A stretch of 64,000 nt of DNA from JBCCEJ01 sp039030335 (lineage in GTDB: Bacteria; Pseudomonadota; Gammaproteobacteria; HK1). Positions 43,733 to 52,735 of this stretch are shown piece by piece (position 1 is the first letter of the stretch; each line of letters begins with the position of its first letter). The translations under genes were made by a program, and so were the position numbers. The stretch is from contig JBCCEJ010000023.1 in assembly GCA_039030335.1 (NCBI GenBank), positions 4,380-68,379 of the forward strand, written 5' to 3'. The notes beneath the pieces were generated by a model. It made no database searches and was not told where the DNA came from. It saw only the letters and a list, made by a program, of their open reading frames with translations.

Positions 43733-43760
43733 AAAAAAAAGGCCGCGTCCTTGCGCGACC
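43733..43760 (-). terminator. Intrinsic terminator
   Basis: Read leftward, GGTCGCG-CAAGGA-CGCGGCC forms a seven-pair stem (one G-T pair) with a six-base loop, followed by eight T. It ends the leader-like 3' region of the small membrane protein gene, about 87 bases past its stop codon. Confidence 0.88.
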
Positions 43761-43846
43761 TGAACCCCGAATTTGCGGGGGGAGGGAGGAGCCTTGCGTA
43801 TCGTCGCGCGCGGGATGGGGAGTCCCGGTGCGACAGGCTGTCTGGC

Positions 43847-44011
43847 TTACGACTCCAGCCAGCCGGAGAACAAGGGAATCACGAACAGTATGGACAGGAG
43901 CATGGCGCTCAGTTCGGCCTGAGTTCCGCCGCCGATGCTGCCCGCCTGCATCAAGTGCATCGCGCTTCCAGCAACCGCTGCCAGTGCAACCGTGACGACG
44001 ACCTTTCCCAT
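43847..44011 (-). CDS. Small hydrophobic protein, unknown function
   Basis: 54 residues starting MGKVVVTVALAAVAGSAMHLM, with two hydrophobic stretches (4-20 and 36-49: SAMLLSILFVIPLF). AGGA lies nine bases before the start. An intrinsic terminator downstream shows it has its own transcript end. I do not recognise the family. It may be a small membrane protein; the GSIGGGTQAELS linker is flexible. Confidence 0.6.
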   Translation of the reverse strand: MGKVVVTVALAAVAGSAMHLMQAGSIGGGTQAELSAMLLSILFVIPLFSGWLES

Positions 44012-44125
44012 GACCTTGTTTCCTGTTCGAACTGCGTTCCCGCGTGTTGGAGACATTCTCCGCGGGGCCAACGCCAATGTGATGCGAAGGATTTCACACT
44101 ATCGAATAGGGGGCTGTGACAAATC

Positions 44126-46285
44126 TCACGAAACTGCCGGGTCGGGCGGCAACTCCGTGATCCACGTCTCACAAACGGCACGCAGTTGCTCGCGCTCGTG
44201 CGGCGCGAGCCCAGCGGGGTCGAAACGCAGACGCTCGTGAAGTGGTAGCGCCTGGTCGCGCAGGAGTGCTAACGAAGGCATTGCTGCGGTGCTCTCGATG
44301 CGGCCGAACCAACGACGCAACGTTTCACCCTCCATACGAGGTGGAGCTGACGACGCAAGGCGGTCCAACACTGCGTACAGCTCGGAATCCGCTCCCGGTA
44401 CGTCCGCCGGAGCGTCGGTCGCGGCGGCCCGTGCGCGGTCAACCCGCTCGGCGCGCAGCCTCCAGATGAGATAGCCGATCAGAGGGACGGCCATCCACAA
44501 CAGCCACGGCTGCGTGTCGTCTTCACTCTCGCGCCACCGCCATTCGAGATACTGATGTCGGAGCCAGGAGCCGAGCGCGTGTAGTGCGCTCCACCACGGT
44601 GCCGCCTCCGCCTCGAGTTCCACCCAGGTAGCCGGCGTCGTATCGACGGTCAGCCAACGTCCATCAACCCAGGCCATCGCCCACGCATGCGCGTGACGGC
44701 GTCGTACGACAAAAGCTTCTTCCAGCGGACTCCACTCATTGACCGCGTAGCCGGTCGCGTAGCGCGCCGGCACGCCGGCGGCGCGCAGCAGCATCACCGT
44801 CGATGTCGCGTAGAATTCGCAATGCCCGCTACGCGACTCATGCAAGAAGGTGTGGAGCGGGAGTGGTTCGATGCGGCTCGGCAGTTTCAGCGTGTAGGTA
44901 TAGCCATCCGCGAGACCGAGTCGAACGGCGTTAATGATGTCGCCGGCCTGGCGCTGGCGGAGCGTCCGGGCCAACGTATTCTCACCCACATCGCGCGGCT
45001 GCTCGGCGACCTCCGTCATGGCGGCGTTGGAGGACTCCCCAGGGCCGCGTGAGCCGCCCTCACCAGGGAAGTTCACGCGACCGATGCCACGCTCGCTCAG
45101 CCACCGTGACAACGTCTGACGGTATTCGCGCGGAACACTCAGGTCCAGCGGTCCAGGCTGCGGCACCGTCGCGAGGCCCGGCCGGTATTTGACCTCGTAC
45201 TGCACGAGTTCCGGGCCGCGCCCGACCTTCAACGCGCCGAGGGGATGGCGGCTGAGCGACTCGACGCCCAGATTCTCGAGCTGCCAGCTACCGTCAGGCG
45301 TAGCGAGTATGCCGCGGCCACGAGGCATACTGCGCGCGATCTCGATACGGTTGGATGACTGCTCTGGCGCCGGTGCCACGGTCCACGTGAGCCCTCCATC
45401 GCTGGGGCGCAACGAATCCAGCGTGTTGGAGCCGGTCAGCCAGGTATTGCGACTGAACTGCCGATACGTCGCTTCGTGCAGCAGTTCCGGCACCCCGCTT
45501 TCGTCGAGCGGCCGCACCCGCATTTCGATCTGTTCGGACAGCTTCAGCTCGCCGACGTCGCCGATCGCCGTGTGCGTCTTGAACGGGTCGCGGAACTCGG
45601 CCATATAGTCGCGCAGGAACTGCATGACGATCGGTTCGATAGCCCGCCGTGCCGACTTCATTCCGTGTTGCAACGCGTAGCCCCCACCGACGACTACCGT
45701 CAGCAGTAAGACCCATACCCAGATCGGATAGCGTCGGGCGCGTGCGAGAGCCAGTCCCCAGATGAGCAGCAACGCAACCGTCGGAAACATCCATGCGCCG
45801 CGGAGATCGCCGGCTGACGCCGACAGCAGCGTCGCCACGAAGAATGGGAAAGCAAAATCGACGCTGCGCTGCGCGTCTGCATCACCTCGCGCGGCGGCCC
45901 GACGTATGCTCAGAAACAGCGCGGACAAAGGCAGGCCACCGAGGTCGCTGTAGCGTTGCGCCAGCAGCAGAATGCCGAGCAACGGCGGCAGCCACTGCAA
46001 GATGCCGTACACGCCATGCACGGCGCGCTGGTCGAACTGATAGAAGGCGACCACCACGAACAGCACCGCCGTCAAATCCACGAGCCGGTTGAAATCCTGG
46101 GCGCTGAAGCGCCAACGCCAGCGCAGGGCGGGTGCCACTTCGTAAGCCACCGCGAGAATCAATGCTACCGGCAACAATTCGGTGGAATAGCCCCACACCA
46201 TGAGCGCGGCCGCGAGCAGCAATGGCGGGAACGCCGCGTCGGGCGCAACAGGCTTTACGAGGGTCCAGTCGGTTGTTCCGATCAT
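44126..46285 (-). CDS. Membrane-bound transglutaminase-like protein (TgpA/DUF3488)
   Basis: 719 residues. Six or so helices occupy the first 200 residues (DUF3488). A periplasmic transglutaminase-like domain follows at about 440-560, with the cysteine in SRSGHCEFYATSTVMLLRAAG, histidine in RRRHAHAWAMAWVDGRW and aspartate in TVDTTPATW. One more helix (WLLWMAVPLIGYLIW) precedes a C-terminal DUF4129-like tail. The P. aeruginosa homologue TgpA is essential; its substrate is unclear. It is the third gene of the moxR-DUF58-tgpA operon, overlapping by four bases. Confidence 0.92.
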   Translation of the reverse strand: MIGTTDWTLVKPVAPDAAFPPLLLAAALMVWGYSTELLPVALILAVAYEVAPALRWRWRFSAQDFNRLVDLTAVLFVVVAFYQFDQRAVHGVYGILQWLPPLLGILLLAQRYSDLGGLPLSALFLSIRRAAARGDADAQRSVDFAFPFFVATLLSASAGDLRGAWMFPTVALLLIWGLALARARRYPIWVWVLLLTVVVGGGYALQHGMKSARRAIEPIVMQFLRDYMAEFRDPFKTHTAIGDVGELKLSEQIEMRVRPLDESGVPELLHEATYRQFSRNTWLTGSNTLDSLRPSDGGLTWTVAPAPEQSSNRIEIARSMPRGRGILATPDGSWQLENLGVESLSRHPLGALKVGRGPELVQYEVKYRPGLATVPQPGPLDLSVPREYRQTLSRWLSERGIGRVNFPGEGGSRGPGESSNAAMTEVAEQPRDVGENTLARTLRQRQAGDIINAVRLGLADGYTYTLKLPSRIEPLPLHTFLHESRSGHCEFYATSTVMLLRAAGVPARYATGYAVNEWSPLEEAFVVRRRHAHAWAMAWVDGRWLTVDTTPATWVELEAEAAPWWSALHALGSWLRHQYLEWRWRESEDDTQPWLLWMAVPLIGYLIWRLRAERVDRARAAATDAPADVPGADSELYAVLDRLASSAPPRMEGETLRRWFGRIESTAAMPSLALLRDQALPLHERLRFDPAGLAPHEREQLRAVCETWITELPPDPAVS

Positions 46286-47634
46286 GCCGTAAGAACCATC
46301 GCGGCCTGCCCCAACGGCACGCGCTCGCAGGCGACGCCGGCTGGCATTGGTGCCGCTGAGTCATCGTGGTCGGTTGCGCCCTGGATGACGATGACCTGAA
46401 GTTCCAGCCCTGCGTCGCGAAGGGTGTCGACGAGTTGGCCACGGGCCGCGTCAAAGGTGTGCAGAACCAGGACCGCAGCCCTAATTCGGTGCTGCTCGCG
46501 CAACGCGGCAGAAGTGAGCTCTGCCACCGGTACGTCCTCTTCACCATCGATGACGGCAAGTACGCCGAGCAGCGTCTCGAGGTCCAGACTGCCCAGACCG
46601 TGATCTATAAAACTCTGCTCCAGCGTAATCAGGTCGGCGCCGCCATGATGCCCGAACGCGTGCTGCAGCAACGAGGCTGCGACGCTGACAGATTCCTCGA
46701 ATGCCGGGTCACCGCTGCGCACCCCGCAGCTGTCGAGGACGACGGCGTAGCGACGGCTCGCCTCCCGCATGAACTCTCGGACCACCGGCTCCCCGATCGC
46801 CGCGGTGCGCTTCCAGTGGATATGGCGCATCGAGTCTCCCGAACGGTATTCACGCACCCCTAGAAACTCGTCGGAAAAGCCCGGCAGGTTCAGCAAACCG
46901 CCATGGGCGGTGTCGCCCCGCCCCGCGCCTGGCAGCAGGCGATCGGCAATCTCGAACCGGGCCGGCAGCACCAGCACCTGCCCCGGCAGACGGCGCACCT
47001 CGACCCGCCGGCTGATAGACAGCGGCTCTGCCATGCCGATCTGCAGCGCTTCAAACTGCACGTAGCCGCGCCGCAACGGTGTCAGCGAGAGCGGAATGCG
47101 GGTGCCGCCCGCGGCGTTCAATCGGGATTCCAGCAGGGCGTGCTGCCCTTTGGTGCGCGCCCCTTGCAGATACCGCGTGTAGCGGATCCATCTTACGAAC
47201 GCGAACCGATACCGACGTCGCGGGGCGACCGGATCGTAGTACCGAACGAGTCCTTCCGGACGCGCCGGCCGCGACTGGAGCCGTTCACGCAGCCACACGG
47301 GTACGTCGACCTGCAGGCCAGCCGCGGTATGTCGGACACGGAGGTGGTATTGAAAGGGCTCGCCGACGGTCGCGAATGCCGGCAGTTCCCGAACGACGTC
47401 AACCGCGTGTGCGCGGCGGCTCCTCCCAATCAGCAGGCCTAATAACAACAGGACCAGAAACAGCGCGAACAGCTGGTAGGCGTAGCTACGGCGCTGATTG
47501 ATGCCAAATAAACCAGCCGCCACGGTAGCCCATAAGATCAGGCGTCCGAGGTCGGTCAGCCGCATCGCGAACCAGTCGTCCAGCCGGTTCAGACGATCGT
47601 AGAAACGGAGCAGCCGCTCACGTCGCGCGCTCAT
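46282..47634 (-). CDS. DUF58 (vWA-like) protein
   Basis: 450 residues with two N-terminal helices (ILWATVAAGLFGI and YQLFALFLVLLLLGLL). The DUF58 block GVREYRSGDSMRHIHWKRTAA lies around residues 260-280, and VVLDSCG follows, a degenerate MIDAS-like start (DxS/T... replaced). DUF58 proteins partner MoxR ATPases and transglutaminase-like membrane proteins in a presumed protein-maturation complex. It overlaps both flanking genes by four bases. Confidence 0.91.
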   Translation of the reverse strand: MSARRERLLRFYDRLNRLDDWFAMRLTDLGRLILWATVAAGLFGINQRRSYAYQLFALFLVLLLLGLLIGRSRRAHAVDVVRELPAFATVGEPFQYHLRVRHTAAGLQVDVPVWLRERLQSRPARPEGLVRYYDPVAPRRRYRFAFVRWIRYTRYLQGARTKGQHALLESRLNAAGGTRIPLSLTPLRRGYVQFEALQIGMAEPLSISRRVEVRRLPGQVLVLPARFEIADRLLPGAGRGDTAHGGLLNLPGFSDEFLGVREYRSGDSMRHIHWKRTAAIGEPVVREFMREASRRYAVVLDSCGVRSGDPAFEESVSVAASLLQHAFGHHGGADLITLEQSFIDHGLGSLDLETLLGVLAVIDGEEDVPVAELTSAALREQHRIRAAVLVLHTFDAARGQLVDTLRDAGLELQVIVIQGATDHDDSAAPMPAGVACERVPLGQAAMVLTA

Positions 47635-48587
47635 GTCGGCACGCTGGCGTTCTCGAGAATCTCGTTCAAGACGGCCTGCTCGCTCAATCCGCCATGACGC
47701 GCCTGAGGATTCAATACAAGGCGATGAGCGATCGCGTCGACCGCCAGTTCCTGCACGTGATCGGGTGTGACGAAGTGCTGTCCGTCGCCCAGCGCCAGCG
47801 CCTGTGCCGCTTTCATCAATGCGAGCGACGCGCGCGGACTCGCCCCATGTACGACGCCGGCGGCAGCTCTGGTCGCAGCCACCAGTCCGACGATGTAGGC
47901 CTTGACCTCGGGGCTGACGGCGACGTTCGCTACCTCGCGGCGCAACAGGACCACGTCTGCCGGCGTCGCGAGCGCCTGGAGATTCTCGAGCGGGTGCGTG
48001 TGCATGGCCTGCGCGGCCAGAATTTCCACCTCGGCAGCCGCGGGCACGAAACCGAGTGACAGTCGCAGCGCAAAGCGATCCATCTGGGATTCAGGCAACG
48101 GGTAGGTCCCGTGGAACTCGAGTGGATTTTGCGTAGCGATCACGAAAAAGAGCTCCGGGAGCGCACGCTGCTCGCCATCGATGCTGACCTGCCCCTCAGC
48201 CATCGCCTCGAGCAGGGCTGACTGTGTGCGGGGGGACGCGCGATTGATCTCATCGGCCAACAGCACGTCGGCGAATACCGGGCCTTCATGGAACGTGAAG
48301 CTCTGGTCGCGCTGGTTGTACACCGAGACACCGAGCAAATCCGCAGGAAGCAGATCGGGCGTGAACTGAGCGCGCTGAAACCGGCCATCGATACTCGCCG
48401 CCAACGCCTTCGCAAGAGTCGTCTTGCCGGTGCCTGGCACATCATCCAACAGCACGTGACCGCCGCTTGCGAATGCGGCCATCAACTTGCGGATGACGGT
48501 GTCCTGGGCGCGCACCACGCCCGCTATCTGGGTACCGAGTGCGCGCATCAGTGCCGTTGCACGGGCCGGTTCAGCCACCGCATCCAT
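47631..48587 (-). CDS. MoxR-family AAA+ ATPase
   Basis: 318 residues. Walker A DDVPGTGKTTLAKALA, Walker B LLADEINRASPRTQSALLEAM, then ERQALPELFFVIATQNPLEFHGTYPLPESQMDRF spanning residues about 140-175 with sensor 1 and the arginine finger. MoxR ATPases act as chaperones for vWA-domain partners. It is the first gene of the three-gene leftward operon and is divergent from a Nudix hydrolase 54 bases away. Confidence 0.94.
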   Translation of the reverse strand: MDAVAEPARATALMRALGTQIAGVVRAQDTVIRKLMAAFASGGHVLLDDVPGTGKTTLAKALAASIDGRFQRAQFTPDLLPADLLGVSVYNQRDQSFTFHEGPVFADVLLADEINRASPRTQSALLEAMAEGQVSIDGEQRALPELFFVIATQNPLEFHGTYPLPESQMDRFALRLSLGFVPAAAEVEILAAQAMHTHPLENLQALATPADVVLLRREVANVAVSPEVKAYIVGLVAATRAAAGVVHGASPRASLALMKAAQALALGDGQHFVTPDHVQELAVDAIAHRLVLNPQARHGGLSEQAVLNEILENASVPT

Positions 48588-48641
48588 CCGATTGCCTGCC
48601 TGTTACCATGGTTTTTTTGCTTAGACACGATAACGCAGCGA

Positions 48642-49253
48642 ATGCGTCAACGAATTGTCGAAAGCCTCAGATCCCTCGGCGCCAGCGATGGCGATGTACC
48701 CGCGGACGGCGATTTCAAACTCAATCCGGCGTCCGCGGCCAGGGCGAAGCTGACACCCGCAGCCGTGCTGGTTCCGATCGTGGAACGTACCGATGGGGCG
48801 ACCGTGCTGTTGACCGAGCGCAGCGCCAGGCTCAAGAAGCATGCCGGCCAGGTGAGCTTTCCCGGGGGCCGCGCGGAGCCGGATGACGCCGACCGGGTCG
48901 CGACGGCGTTGCGCGAGACGCACGAGGAGATCGGCCTCGGAGCCGAGTTCGTCGACGTCGTCGGTCGTCTTGACGACTACCAGACCGGCACCGGCTATCG
49001 GGTTACGCCTGTAGTCGGCTTCGTACGCCCCGGATTTTCGCTGGCCGTCGACCCGGGGGAAGTCAGTGATGTCTTCGAGGTGCCGCTCGACTTCGTGCTC
49101 GACTCTGCCAATCACAGCGTTGAGAGCCGGCCCTGGAACGGCGGCCGGCGCCACTACTACGTGTTGCGGTTCGCCGGGCGCTACATCTGGGGCGCGACGG
49201 CCGGCATGCTGGTCAACTTGTCCCGACGCGTCAGCCAGCTGGAGCAGACCTGA
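48642..49253 (+). CDS. Nudix hydrolase, CoA pyrophosphatase type
   Basis: 203 residues from ATG 48642. The NuCoA signature LLTERSARLKKHAGQVSFPGG region (about 55-76) overlaps the Nudix box GGRAEPDDADRVATALRETHEEIGL. Together these predict cleavage of coenzyme A or acyl-CoA to 4'-phosphopantetheine derivatives. A long T run lies about 30 bases before the start. Confidence 0.92.
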   Translation: MRQRIVESLRSLGASDGDVPADGDFKLNPASAARAKLTPAAVLVPIVERTDGATVLLTERSARLKKHAGQVSFPGGRAEPDDADRVATALRETHEEIGLGAEFVDVVGRLDDYQTGTGYRVTPVVGFVRPGFSLAVDPGEVSDVFEVPLDFVLDSANHSVESRPWNGGRRHYYVLRFAGRYIWGATAGMLVNLSRRVSQLEQT

Positions 49254-49316
49254 CGCGCGCTGCGCGCCCGGCGGTCCGGCCCAGACCGCTTTCAATGGCC
49301 GCCGCCCGGCACGAGA

Positions 49317-50378
49317 TCATTCGACCGCTTCGGCGATCGCCTTGCCCAGGGTTTCGGTATCCGCCTGCCCGCCGAGGTCCCGCGTGTGCAATGCCGGATC
49401 GGCGAGCGCGGACTCGATCGCCGTTTCGATAGCACGGGCTGCCTCGGCGTGCCCCAGATGCTCAAGCATCATCGCGCCCGACCATATCTGACCGATGGGA
49501 TTCGCGATACCGCGCCCCGCGATGTCCGGTGCAGAGCCATGAACCGGCTCGAACATGGACGGATAGTCCTTCTCCGGATTGATGTTGGCCGATGGCGCGA
49601 CCCCGATGGTGCCGGCGACGGCAGGACCGAGGTCAGACAGGATGTCACCAAAAAGATTGGAACCCACGACGACGTCGAACCAGTCCGGGTGTAGTACGAA
49701 GTTCGCCGCCAGGATGTCGACGTGATACTGGTCGGTCTTGATGTCCGGGTACTGGGCGCCGACCTCGGCAAAGCGCTCATCCCAATAAGGCATCGTATGG
49801 ATGATGCCGTTCGACTTGGTCGCCGAAGTGACGTGTCTGGCCGGGCGACTCTCGGCCAGGTTGAACGCGTAGCGCAAAATCCGGTCGATGCCCCGACGCG
49901 TGAAAATGCTCTCCTGAATGGCCATCTCCGCGTCGGTCCCGGCAAACAGCCGACCGCCGATCTCCGAATACTCGCCTTCGTTGTTTTCCCGCACGACGTA
50001 GAAGTCGATGTCTTCGGGGCCCCGCTCGCGCAATGGCGACTGAATGCCTTTCAGCAAGCGTACCGGTCGGAGGTTCACGTATTGTTGCAGCTCGCGGCGG
50101 AGCGGAATCAGCAAGCCCCATAGCGACACGTGATCAGGCACGCCTGGAAATCCGACCGCGCCGAGAAAGATGCCATCGGTACCGCGCACCTGTTCGATGC
50201 CGTCGTCGGGCATCATCGCGCCGGTGTTCTTGTAGCGCTCACAGCTCCAGTCGTGTTCCTGCCAGGTGAAATCAATACCGTAACGGGAGCCAGCAGCTTC
50301 GAGGACGCGTACACCCTCGGGCACGACTTCGTTGCCGATTCCGTCGCCGGGTATCAGCGCGATCTTGTATTCGCTCAT
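49317..50378 (-). CDS. Tartrate/D-malate dehydrogenase, isopropylmalate dehydrogenase family
   Basis: 353 residues: YKIALIPGDGIGNEVVPEG, LRPVRLL, FYVVRENNEGEYSEIGG and the substrate/NAD signature NLFGDILSDLGPAVAG, with SMFEPVHGSAPDIAG. The 'REN(N)EGEYS' version is that of tartrate dehydrogenase/decarboxylase and DmlA rather than LeuB. It oxidises D-malate, tartrate or related 2-hydroxy acids with NAD+. The ATG chosen follows a region that is not conserved. Confidence 0.9.
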   Translation of the reverse strand: MSEYKIALIPGDGIGNEVVPEGVRVLEAAGSRYGIDFTWQEHDWSCERYKNTGAMMPDDGIEQVRGTDGIFLGAVGFPGVPDHVSLWGLLIPLRRELQQYVNLRPVRLLKGIQSPLRERGPEDIDFYVVRENNEGEYSEIGGRLFAGTDAEMAIQESIFTRRGIDRILRYAFNLAESRPARHVTSATKSNGIIHTMPYWDERFAEVGAQYPDIKTDQYHVDILAANFVLHPDWFDVVVGSNLFGDILSDLGPAVAGTIGVAPSANINPEKDYPSMFEPVHGSAPDIAGRGIANPIGQIWSGAMMLEHLGHAEAARAIETAIESALADPALHTRDLGGQADTETLGKAIAEAVE

Positions 50379-50526
50379 GTTCTCGAGTCTCGTCTGATTC
50401 AGGAAGAAGATTGGGTTCGGAGTCCGCGCGACCCGACAGCATGCGCACAGCACCGCGCACAGCGCAGCCGGTTGCCCGAATTGCCGTTTGCCCGGCGGAT
50501 GCCTGCACGGCATCGACCGGGCGGGG

Positions 50527-50889
50527 TCAGCCGACGGCCGCGTTCACCGCCAGCACGAGCGCGTTCTCCTCGACAGGTTTGACGAGGTACTCGGTCGCAC
50601 CCTGGCGCATGGCCCAGATCCGGTCGGTCTCGTCCGATTTCGTAGACACGACGATGATCGGGATCGCGCGCGTCGAATCATGCTTGTGGAGTTGCCGGGT
50701 CGCCTGGAAGCCGTTTAAACCTGGCATGACGATATCCATCAGGATGACATCGGGCAGTTCCGCTTTTGCGACCGCAACGCCTTCCTCCCCGGAACGGGCC
50801 GATATCGTTTCGTATCCAGCGCCTTCCAGGATGCCTTTCAACAGCTGAACCTCAGTGGCCGAATCATCGATGATCAGGACTTTCGACAT
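50527..50889 (-). CDS. CheY/PilH-like single-domain response regulator
   Basis: 120 residues, receiver only: VLIIDDSATEVQLLKGIL with the acidic pair, VILMDIVMPGLNGFQATR with the phospho-acceptor aspartate, VVSTKSDE and TEYLVKPV. Closest in style to PilH of type IV pilus chemosensory systems, but none of the pil partners is adjacent. GGAGAG precedes the start. It may serve a kinase encoded elsewhere. Confidence 0.9.
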   Translation of the reverse strand: MSKVLIIDDSATEVQLLKGILEGAGYETISARSGEEGVAVAKAELPDVILMDIVMPGLNGFQATRQLHKHDSTRAIPIIVVSTKSDETDRIWAMRQGATEYLVKPVEENALVLAVNAAVG

Positions 50890-51134
50890 GCTGATCTCTC
50901 CTCCGTACGCAAGTCTCGCCGCGAGATGCCCGAACATGCGTATTCAGACCGCGGTTTCCTGGTTTGTCACCGGGCGCTGCCTATCCCGTCAGAGCAGCGT
51001 AGCACACGACTGCTCGACGGTAAGATAGAGGCCTGCGGGAACTGCGCAGACGCCGGCCGTACCCGCACAGGCGGAAGCTGATCCCGTCGCACCAACGACG
51101 CTCGTGCCCGGCTGGATACCGCGATTCGCCCGAT

Positions 51135-52277
51135 ATGAAAGTAGCAATACTGAAGGAACGCGAGGTCGATGAAGCTCGCGTGGCCGCGTCTCCAGAAACG
51201 ATTCGTAAACTCGCAGGCCTCGGGTTCGACGCTCATGTTGAGACGGGCGCCGGGGCCTCCGCCAGCTTCCCCGACGCTGCCTTCAGCGACGCCGGCGCAA
51301 CGATCGGTAAGACGCTCACGGCCACCCTTGCCAACGCGGACGTCATCTTCAAAGTGCGCCCGCCTTCCAACACCGAGTTGCAAGCCATGCCGCGCGGCGC
51401 GCTGCTGGCCGGGCTGTTAGCGCCGTACGACGCAACGCGCGATCTGGAACGCTATGCGAGCGCCGGGATCACGACGTTCGCGTTGGAACTCTTACCGCGC
51501 ATCAGTCGGGCCCAGTCGATGGACGTGCTGTCGTCGCAGTCGAACCTTGCGGGATATCGCGCCGTGATCGACGCGGCCGCCGAATTCGGCCGCGCGTTAC
51601 CGATGATGATGACCGCCGCCGGCACCGTAGCGCCGGCGCGGGTTCTGGTGATGGGAGCCGGGGTGGCCGGATTGCAGGCCATCGCCACGGCGCGAAGGCT
51701 CGGCGCTATCGTCTCCGCCACCGATGTACGGCCGGCCGCGAGGGAACAGGTCGAAAGCCTCGGGGCAAGCTTCGTGATGGTAGAGGACGACGAAGCGGCC
51801 GCGGCGGAGACCGCCGGTGGCTACGCGCGCGAGATGAGTGATGACTATCAGCGCCAGCAACGCGCGCTCATCGCGGAGACGATGACCAGGCAAGACATCG
51901 TCATCTGCACCGCGCTGGTTCCCGGGCGGCGGGCCCCGCAGCTCATCGATGAAGCCATGGTGCGCTCGATGCGCCCTGGTTCGGTGATCGTCGATCTCGC
52001 GGTCGAGAGCGGCGGCAACTGCGCGATGGCGGTGGCGGGTACGACGGTCGATGCCGGCGGCGTCCGGATCGTAGGGCACCTCAACATGCCGGGCCGCGTG
52101 GCCGTGGACGCGAGCGCCATGTACGCCAGGAATCTTCTGAACTTCATAACACCGCTAGTCGACACCGAAGTTGGCGCGCTCGACATCGACTGGGAAGACG
52201 AGATCATTCGCAGCACCTGCGTGACGCGGGACGGCGTGATTGTGCATCCCCAGTTCCTGGTACGGGAGGCATCATGA
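51135..52277 (+). CDS. pntAA: NAD(P) transhydrogenase subunit alpha part 1 (domain I)
   Basis: 380 residues: MKVAILKEREVDEARVAASPE, RISRAQSMDVLSSQSNLAGY, MTAAGTVAPARVLVMGAGVAGLQA with the dinucleotide fold, and RPAAREQVESLGA. It is the soluble NAD(H)-binding domain I of the proton-pumping transhydrogenase. The membrane and NADP parts are encoded by the next two genes. The stop overlaps the next start by four bases. Confidence 0.96.
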   Translation: MKVAILKEREVDEARVAASPETIRKLAGLGFDAHVETGAGASASFPDAAFSDAGATIGKTLTATLANADVIFKVRPPSNTELQAMPRGALLAGLLAPYDATRDLERYASAGITTFALELLPRISRAQSMDVLSSQSNLAGYRAVIDAAAEFGRALPMMMTAAGTVAPARVLVMGAGVAGLQAIATARRLGAIVSATDVRPAAREQVESLGASFVMVEDDEAAAAETAGGYAREMSDDYQRQQRALIAETMTRQDIVICTALVPGRRAPQLIDEAMVRSMRPGSVIVDLAVESGGNCAMAVAGTTVDAGGVRIVGHLNMPGRVAVDASAMYARNLLNFITPLVDTEVGALDIDWEDEIIRSTCVTRDGVIVHPQFLVREAS

Positions 52278-52726
52278 GCGAGCCGCGGTCAGAAGACTTT
52301 CAGGCGACCCGCGAAGCGACCAATGCCGCCGGCGAACCGGCGGTGCAGAGCTTGGTCTCCCCGGAAACCGCTACTGGCGCGGCCGAGGCGGTCGCCGACG
52401 GACTGGCCGCCGCGAACGGCATCGACCCGTTCGTGTTCCGTCTGGCGATATTCGTCATGGCCGTCTTCGTCGGCTACTACGTTGTGTGGAGCGTTACGCC
52501 GGCCTTGCACACGCCGTTGATGTCCGTAACCAACGCGATATCGTCAGTCATCGTAGTCGGCGCATTGCTCGCCGTCGGCGTCGATGCAGCAACCGCCGCC
52601 AACGCGGAAGCCGCCTGGACGGCCAAGTTGCTCGGCTTCTTAGCCCTCGTCCTTGCCAGTATCAATATCGTCGGAGGCTTCATGGTCACGCAGCGAATGC
52701 TGGCCATGTACAGACGCAAGGCGTAG
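52274..52726 (+). CDS. pntAB: NAD(P) transhydrogenase subunit alpha part 2 (membrane domain)
   Basis: 150 residues. About 50 polar N-terminal residues precede four hydrophobic helices (IDPFVFRLAIFVMAVFVGYYVVW, ISSVIVVGALLAVG, LGFLALVLASINIVGGFMV). VTPALHTPLMSVTNAISSVI is the conserved domain II stretch. It forms the proton channel with PntB. The N-terminal extension is longer than usual for PntAB and has low complexity. Confidence 0.94.
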   Translation: MSEPRSEDFQATREATNAAGEPAVQSLVSPETATGAAEAVADGLAAANGIDPFVFRLAIFVMAVFVGYYVVWSVTPALHTPLMSVTNAISSVIVVGALLAVGVDAATAANAEAAWTAKLLGFLALVLASINIVGGFMVTQRMLAMYRRKA

Positions 52727-52735
52727 GAGCGGCCA

